NCBI GenBank assembly: GCA_027008665.1
Contig: JALVEA010000316.1
Coordinates: 1 to 9,022, forward strand
Direction: 5' to 3'
Length of the DNA: 9,022 bases
From: Thiotrichaceae bacterium
GTDB taxonomy: Bacteria; Pseudomonadota; Gammaproteobacteria; Thiotrichales; Thiotrichaceae
A program made the translations under genes and the position numbers. The notes under the pieces were generated by a model. The model made no database searches and was not told the origin of the DNA. It was given only the letters and a program-made list of their open reading frames with translations. Of this stretch, positions 5,869-9,022 are shown piece after piece. The number at the start of each line of letters is the position of its first letter. The first letter of the stretch is position 1.

Positions 5869-6950
5869 TCTACTGAGGTTTTTTTTGCCTTCTTCTTATT
5901 TTTTTTCTTAGTTGGAAAAAGAAAAATAAGGCTGAAAATAAACGAGACAATCGAACTGATCAGTCCAATAAAAAATTCAGTGGTCTTTTTAAGAATTTTA
6001 CCGCCACGAAACATTGTCTTTCCAAGCAAGGCTAAATAACCACGACTATTTTTACCATGCTTTTTAGCAACTTTTGATAAATTACGTAAATCTTTGGTTG
6101 ATTCAACATATTTCATCATATACAGAGTATCAGATACGGAACTAGATTTGCGTATCTGACTCACTTGCCCTGCCATTTTTTTAAGCGGTTCAATGGCTTT
6201 AGGGTGGTAAGATTTTTTGGCGGCTTGTAGCAGATTTTTCATCCCTTTACCGCTTTTGGCAATTTTTAAAAAACCATTCCAATCAAAGACATTGCTCCCC
6301 ATACGTAATAGTTGTTTTTGAAAGGGAAGTGTTAATTTACGGGTTTTTTTCGCCATTTTTACTAAGGAAACCCCTGCCTTGGCAGGTGCTGATGAACCTG
6401 CTGTACCAATAGCCAAAGCGGTTAAGCCAATACCAACACCTGATAAGGTAGCAACTAATTCATCGACAGGTTCTTTCTTTTGGTAGTGAGTATATTCTTG
6501 ATGTAAGTCCCGTACATCACCTACTACTGTGAAGTCAGACGTAATCGCTCCTGCAACACCTGCACCAGAACTACCCTTTCCTGATACAAAACCATTCACA
6601 AAATGCTCTACATTATCTTTTATTCTGCGACCGTTGGTGTCTTGTTGAAGTAATTGCTGTTGGTATTGATCGTAATACAAACCATAGCCATGTTTTTTAC
6701 CAATACGAATATACATACGCGCTTCATCAAAACGCCCTTCAGTAATTGCTTCTGTGATTTCTTTATGTAACGTTTGAGCATTGACGGTCGTTACCATCAA
6801 ATGATGTGTATCAGCTGGTGCTTCTTCGTACTCCCAATGCTTTGTTAGTTGCTTTAAACTCATAGCAAAAGCAGAAAGAGAGATAATTAGAAATATAAGC
6901 CTTAAAGATGATCCCACGTCATTAATCTTCCGTTGATAAGGAAGTTCCAA
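5835..6950 (-). CDS. Unrecognised membrane-anchored protein with polybasic C-terminus
   Basis: A 371-residue protein I cannot assign. It has a hydrophobic N-terminal segment (about 17-32, signal anchor or uncleaved signal); a charged helical region with E-G-R-F-D-E-A-R-M-Y-I-R-I-G-K-K-H-G-Y (71-89), which looks like one TPR-like helix pair; a Gly/Ala-rich, weakly hydrophobic patch (167-190); a long lysine-rich middle; a strongly hydrophobic segment (326-346); and a lysine cluster at 348-357 that should stay in the cytoplasm. The upstream start is TTG 6950 with AGGA at 6958-6961, seven bases away. GTG 6917, with GGAAG at 6927-6931 nine bases away, is equally plausible and gives a tidier signal segment. 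Its start region lies in a leader stem (6939-6997), and its 3' end overlaps dapE by 34 bp. Coding is well supported by length, function is not. Confidence 0.8.
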   Translation of the reverse strand: MELPYQRKINDVGSSLRLIFLIISLSAFAMSLKQLTKHWEYEEAPADTHHLMVTTVNAQTLHKEITEAITEGRFDEARMYIRIGKKHGYGLYYDQYQQQLLQQDTNGRRIKDNVEHFVNGFVSGKGSSGAGVAGAITSDFTVVGDVRDLHQEYTHYQKKEPVDELVATLSGVGIGLTALAIGTAGSSAPAKAGVSLVKMAKKTRKLTLPFQKQLLRMGSNVFDWNGFLKIAKSGKGMKNLLQAAKKSYHPKAIEPLKKMAGQVSQIRKSSSVSDTLYMMKYVESTKDLRNLSKVAKKHGKNSRGYLALLGKTMFRGGKILKKTTEFFIGLISSIVSFIFSLIFLFPTKKKNKKKAKKTSVDQPSNSTSIWK

Positions 6951-6954
6951 GCAA
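6936..6954 (-). repeat. 19-bp dispersed repeat, copy at the start of the unrecognised gene
   Basis: The minus strand reads TTGCTTGGAACTTCCTTAT here; the same 19 bases occur on the plus strand at 8690-8708. A third, imperfect relative (ATTACTTGAAACTTCCTA) lies at 6981-6998 on the plus strand. The TTG candidate start at 6950-6948 falls inside this copy. Confidence 0.7.
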
Positions 6955-6997
6955 AAATCCTACACAATTTAGGTAATTTAATTACTTGAAACTTCCT
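6939..6997 (-). promoter_or_regulatory. Leader stem-loop that would cover the TTG start
   Basis: In the minus-strand RNA, AGGAAGUUUCAAGUAA (6997-6982) can pair with UUGCUUGGAACUUCCU (6954-6939) over 16 continuous base pairs, two of them G-U. The loop holds the AGGA Shine-Dalgarno (6961-6958), part of a small CCTA/TAGG pair, and a symmetrical GTAATTTAATTAC (6973-6985) overlaps the first arm. The TTG start would be paired and the GTG start at 6917 left free. It could control translation or be a repeat pair without function. Confidence 0.4.
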
Positions 6998-7063
6998 AAT
7001 TTTCTTCCTAAGGACTAAGAATTTAATAATCCTCACATTTGACACTATCGACCCATTCCATCT

Positions 7064-7091
7064 AAAGTAATAATGGGTATATTATTACTTT
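7064..7091. repeat. 11-bp inverted repeat across the bpt stop codon
   Basis: AAAGTAATAAT (7064-7074) and ATTATTACTTT (7081-7091) are exact reverse complements with a 6-base loop. The bpt stop (7085-7087) is within one arm. Nothing GC-rich strengthens the stem and no T-run follows on the minus strand, so termination here is uncertain. Confidence 0.5.
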
Positions 7092-7783
7092 GGCAAAGAA
7101 CGCCATTGTCCATCAATTAGACCTTCTATAGGCTGATAACGTGTTTTATAGTTCATTTTGTTGCAATCTTCAATCCAATAGCCTGGATAAACATACTCCA
7201 AGCCAAGTTTTTTTGCATATTCTAGCTCCCACAAAATAGCAAACACACCTAAACCACGCTGACTACCCGTCTTAGAATCAAAAAAAGTATAAACGGCTGA
7301 TAAACCTGATTCGAGAACATCAATAGTTGCAACCGCTATTAATTTCTCTTTTAGATAGAATTCAATAAACTCGGTATGACACCAATCAGAGGTTAAAAAC
7401 TCATCCACACCATCATAATCGTCACTTTCATGTCGCGCAGTTAAATACTCAGCATAAAGAGGCAAGTATTCCTGTTTAAACTCCCCTTTATTGATTTTAA
7501 TTACAATATCTTGATTTAATTTCCAATTTCGACGTTGACTACGACTTGCTTTAAATTTTTTCACATCAATACGAGTGGTTGCACATTGAGTACATGTTTG
7601 ACAATAAGGTTTATAAACCTGCTGTCCGCTACGACGAAATCCTGATTTAATTAAATAATCGTAGACAGAGAGCGACATTGGAAAACTAGGATCAATAACC
7701 GCATTTCTAGCAATTCTTGCGGGCAAATAAGAACAAGCGTGAAGAGCTGTTGGAAATATTTTTAGGGGTTGTGATAATTTCAT
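7085..7783 (-). CDS. bpt: Aspartate/glutamate leucyltransferase (arginyltransferase-like, Bpt)
   Basis: Transfers leucine from charged tRNA to proteins with N-terminal Asp or Glu, marking them for ClpS/ClpAP degradation in the bacterial N-degron pathway; cytoplasmic. At 232 residues it is a typical length. Family marks in order: H-A-C-S-Y-L-P-A-R-I-A (15-25), Y-K-P-Y-C-Q-T-C-T-Q-C (57-67) with R71, S-Q-R-R-N-W (82-87), Y-L-T-A-R-H (113-118), the GNAT-like core V-Y-T-F-F-D-S (164-170), R-G-L-G-V-F-A-I-L (176-184), and G-Y-W-I-E-D-C-N-K-M-N-Y-K (201-213). The subfamily, Bpt rather than the arginine-adding Ate, is inferred from length and bacterial origin; many databases name it arginyltransferase. 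No Shine-Dalgarno is visible before ATG 7783. It is separated by 191 bp from the lysM gene, behind that gene's terminator, so it is probably transcribed separately. Confidence 0.93.
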   Translation of the reverse strand: MKLSQPLKIFPTALHACSYLPARIARNAVIDPSFPMSLSVYDYLIKSGFRRSGQQVYKPYCQTCTQCATTRIDVKKFKASRSQRRNWKLNQDIVIKINKGEFKQEYLPLYAEYLTARHESDDYDGVDEFLTSDWCHTEFIEFYLKEKLIAVATIDVLESGLSAVYTFFDSKTGSQRGLGVFAILWELEYAKKLGLEYVYPGYWIEDCNKMNYKTRYQPIEGLIDGQWRSLPK

Positions 7784-7917
7784 TATTTATAGGGGGTATT
7801 TTAGAGTAAAGAAAGCAAGTAGATTGCTAGTCGAACTTACCATTTTTTGCACTAGCGGGAATAAAATGGAATAGTTACACAGAAATTTTCCAAAAGACTA
7901 ATCATTTGTAAAATCAA

Positions 7918-7957
7918 GAACAAGAAAACCTCGATAGTTGGGTAAATTATCGGGGTT
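7918..7957 (-). terminator. Rho-independent terminator after lysM
   Basis: On the minus strand AACCCCGATA (7957-7948) pairs with TATCGAGGTT (7936-7927), nine of ten positions, with an 11-base loop and then TTTTCTTGTTC. It starts 18 bases after the lysM stop and before bpt, so it likely ends the rhodanese-lysM transcript. Confidence 0.7.
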
Positions 7958-7974
7958 ATTCTGACAAACTATAA

Positions 7975-8673
7975 CTAAAGAAGCTCTTTAGGTACTTTTA
8001 AAACCTGACCAGTACGAATCAAATCAGGATCTTTAAGAACATCTTTATTTGCTTTAAATAATCTAAGGTAGTTTCTCCCACTACCATAAACACGTTGTGC
8101 TATTTTATAAAGATTTTCTCCCACCTGTACTGTCACAGTATTAGGTATTTCCATTTTCTCAGTAGTCGGTTTATCAATAGCCACAATACTTTTTAGTGCC
8201 TTGCCAGCAGATTCTAGTGTTTCTTTAGAAATATCCTTTTTTATTTCACTACTTTTCTTAATACCTATCATCGCAGCTGATACTGCATTGCGAATATCAT
8301 CTAAGTTATTACCTTTTAGTAATTCAGAAGAAACCATATTCTCCAACTTATCTTTCAATTTTGCATGAGATGAAGCATCTTGATCAGATTTTTCTTTTTC
8401 AACAGCTGTTTTTTTACTACTGTCTGCTAATAGATTTTTAATTTGCGTTGCTACTTTTTTCTCTAGCGCATCATAATCTGTGACTGCTTTAGGAACAATA
8501 GAAGGCTCTTCTTTTATCGCTTCAATCTTAGAATCTTGTTCCATGCTTGTATCTTCCGCCTCACTATTCAAGGCATCAAGCAATGCTTTATCTTTTGCAT
8601 TCTCCGCAAAGGCACTCTGAGCATCTAAAATCATTAACAAACTTAATAAAAATATGATAGTGATGATTTTCAT
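7975..8673 (-). CDS. Secreted LysM-domain protein
   Basis: A 232-residue exported protein. Residues 1-23 form a signal peptide (Lys-3, hydrophobic core, A-F-A before Glu-24, so signal peptidase I cleavage after 23; there is no lipobox Cys). Residues 24-175 are highly charged, rich in Glu, Lys, Ser and Asp, and probably helical or coiled, with no recognised domain. The C-terminal LysM (about 179-228) reads V-T-V-Q-V-G-E-N-L-Y-K-I-A-Q-R-V-Y-G, then F-K-A-N-K-D-V-L-K-D-P-D-L-I-R-T-G-Q-V-L-K-V-P. LysM binds the glycan chains of peptidoglycan, so the protein should sit in the periplasm on the cell wall; no enzymatic domain is present. Start ATG 8673 is secured by a GAGGAG six bases upstream. It follows the rhodanese gene by 31 bp and a terminator follows it, so the two likely form one operon. 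Confidence 0.9.
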   Translation of the reverse strand: MKIITIIFLLSLLMILDAQSAFAENAKDKALLDALNSEAEDTSMEQDSKIEAIKEEPSIVPKAVTDYDALEKKVATQIKNLLADSSKKTAVEKEKSDQDASSHAKLKDKLENMVSSELLKGNNLDDIRNAVSAAMIGIKKSSEIKKDISKETLESAGKALKSIVAIDKPTTEKMEIPNTVTVQVGENLYKIAQRVYGSGRNYLRLFKANKDVLKDPDLIRTGQVLKVPKELL

Positions 8674-8679
8674 TATGAT

Positions 8680-8685
8680 CTCCTC
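8680..8685 (-). promoter_or_regulatory. Strong Shine-Dalgarno of lysM
   Basis: GAGGAG on the minus strand, six bases before ATG 8673. It is the only textbook ribosome site in the window and it fixes the lysM start. It lies in the 31-base rhodanese-lysM junction. Confidence 0.85.
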
Positions 8686-8689
8686 TTAA

Positions 8690-8708
8690 TTGCTTGGAAC
8701 TTCCTTAT
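8690..8708 (+). repeat. 19-bp dispersed repeat, copy at the rhodanese-lysM junction
   Basis: TTGCTTGGAACTTCCTTAT on the plus strand, identical to the minus strand at 6954-6936. It covers the rhodanese stop codon (8705-8707) and most of the junction with lysM. No complementary partner arm is seen nearby, unlike the other copy. Confidence 0.7.
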
Positions 8709-9022
8709 GGTTTTACAACAGTTAATCCTAGTAATTGCCAAGCCTGCATCCCACCACGATACCAAAGTAATTTATCTGCGGGATAACCCATTGAAAGTAA
8801 ATCTTTAATCGCTATTGGCGATTGACCACACCATAAACCGTTGCAGAATAATAAAAGCTTTTGTACATTATCAAAATTCCAAGTTTCTTCTTTTTTAGAA
8901 GCTCCCAGTAATTTCAGAATTTTCAAAGCATGATTATTTTTTAAACCACCCTCTAAAATACTAAAGGGGATGTTAATAGAACCTGGAATCGTGCCTTTTT
9001 CAAACCAATCAGGTAATCTAGC
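8705..9022 (-). CDS. Rhodanese-domain protein, 5' end beyond the window
   Basis: The open frame continues past the right edge; 105 residues and the stop are visible. They form the C-terminal part of a single rhodanese domain: G-T-I-P-G-S-I-N-I-P-F (10-20 of the visible part), the active-site loop L-L-L-F-C-N-G-L-W-C-G-Q-S (56-68), and G-Y-P-A-D-K-L-L-W-Y-R-G-G-M-Q-A-W (79-95), followed by a short end. The first Cys of the loop (visible residue 60) is the expected persulfide-forming catalytic residue; a second Cys lies five residues on. Rhodaneses move sulfane sulfur between donors and acceptors, but the substrate here is unknown. Whether it carries a signal peptide cannot be seen. An internal TTG at 8926 is not a start, since the domain's conserved part lies upstream of it. 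It is followed 31 bp later by lysM. Confidence 0.9.
   Translation of the reverse strand, partial: ARLPDWFEKGTIPGSINIPFSILEGGLKNNHALKILKLLGASKKEETWNFDNVQKLLLFCNGLWCGQSPIAIKDLLSMGYPADKLLWYRGGMQAWQLLGLTVVKP

Noticed and set aside
5878..5887. T-run after the dapE stop as a rho-independent terminator
   Set aside because: No GC-rich stem precedes it; the run is the antisense of lysine codons in the convergent gene's tail.
7786..7791. TATAAA as the -10 box of bpt
   Set aside because: It ends two bases before the bpt ATG, so transcription would begin inside the gene; no convincing -35 pairs with it.
1..9022. CRISPR array, tRNA, rRNA or a complete insertion sequence
   Set aside because: No regularly spaced direct repeats, no cloverleaf with a CCA-proximal arm that I could recognise, no rRNA motifs, and no intact transposase frame on either strand.

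Overview
The window looks like an AT-rich gammaproteobacterial chromosome. The housekeeping proteins are of gammaproteobacterial type: a DapE of exactly 375 residues with all metal ligands, a YajR-type MFS carrier with its C-terminal YAM domain, a SulP anion transporter with STAS domain, and a Bpt-type aminoacyl-tRNA-protein transferase. The low G+C, palindromic repeats and group II intron debris would fit orders such as Methylococcales or Thiotrichales, but that placement is inference and I cannot fix a genus.

Layout. Positions 1-1272 form an accessory, repeat-rich stretch. It holds the last 17 codons of a gene entering from the left, a small DUF4440/NTF2-like gene (213-557) bracketed by direct copies of a 19-bp repeat, three different palindromic elements in a row (573-868), a truncated group II intron maturase on the minus strand (854-1039), and about 230 bp I cannot assign. 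Positions 1333-5868 hold core genes: yajR (+), a SulP transporter (-) that overlaps the yajR tail by 23 bp, and, across a divergent 335-bp spacer with two palindromes and two good promoter candidates, dapE (+). Positions 5835-9022 are all minus strand: an unrecognised membrane-anchored protein whose tail overlaps dapE by 34 bp, bpt, and a rhodanese-lysM pair, the rhodanese running off the right edge.

How the genes work together. No single pathway joins them. DapE serves lysine and meso-diaminopimelate synthesis, and the secreted LysM protein probably binds the peptidoglycan built with that diaminopimelate. Bpt acts in the bacterial N-degron pathway. YajR and SulP are inner-membrane transporters of unproven substrate. 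The rhodanese and LysM genes are 31 bp apart with a strong Shine-Dalgarno between them and a terminator after lysM, so they are probably one operon.

The parts worth a second look are non-coding: the run of palindromes next to the maturase remnant, the repeat-bracketed DUF4440 gene, a 16-bp leader stem that would cover the upstream start codon of the unrecognised gene, and a 19-bp exact repeat shared by that leader and the rhodanese-lysM junction. I found no CRISPR array, tRNA, rRNA, complete insertion sequence or convincing defence system.
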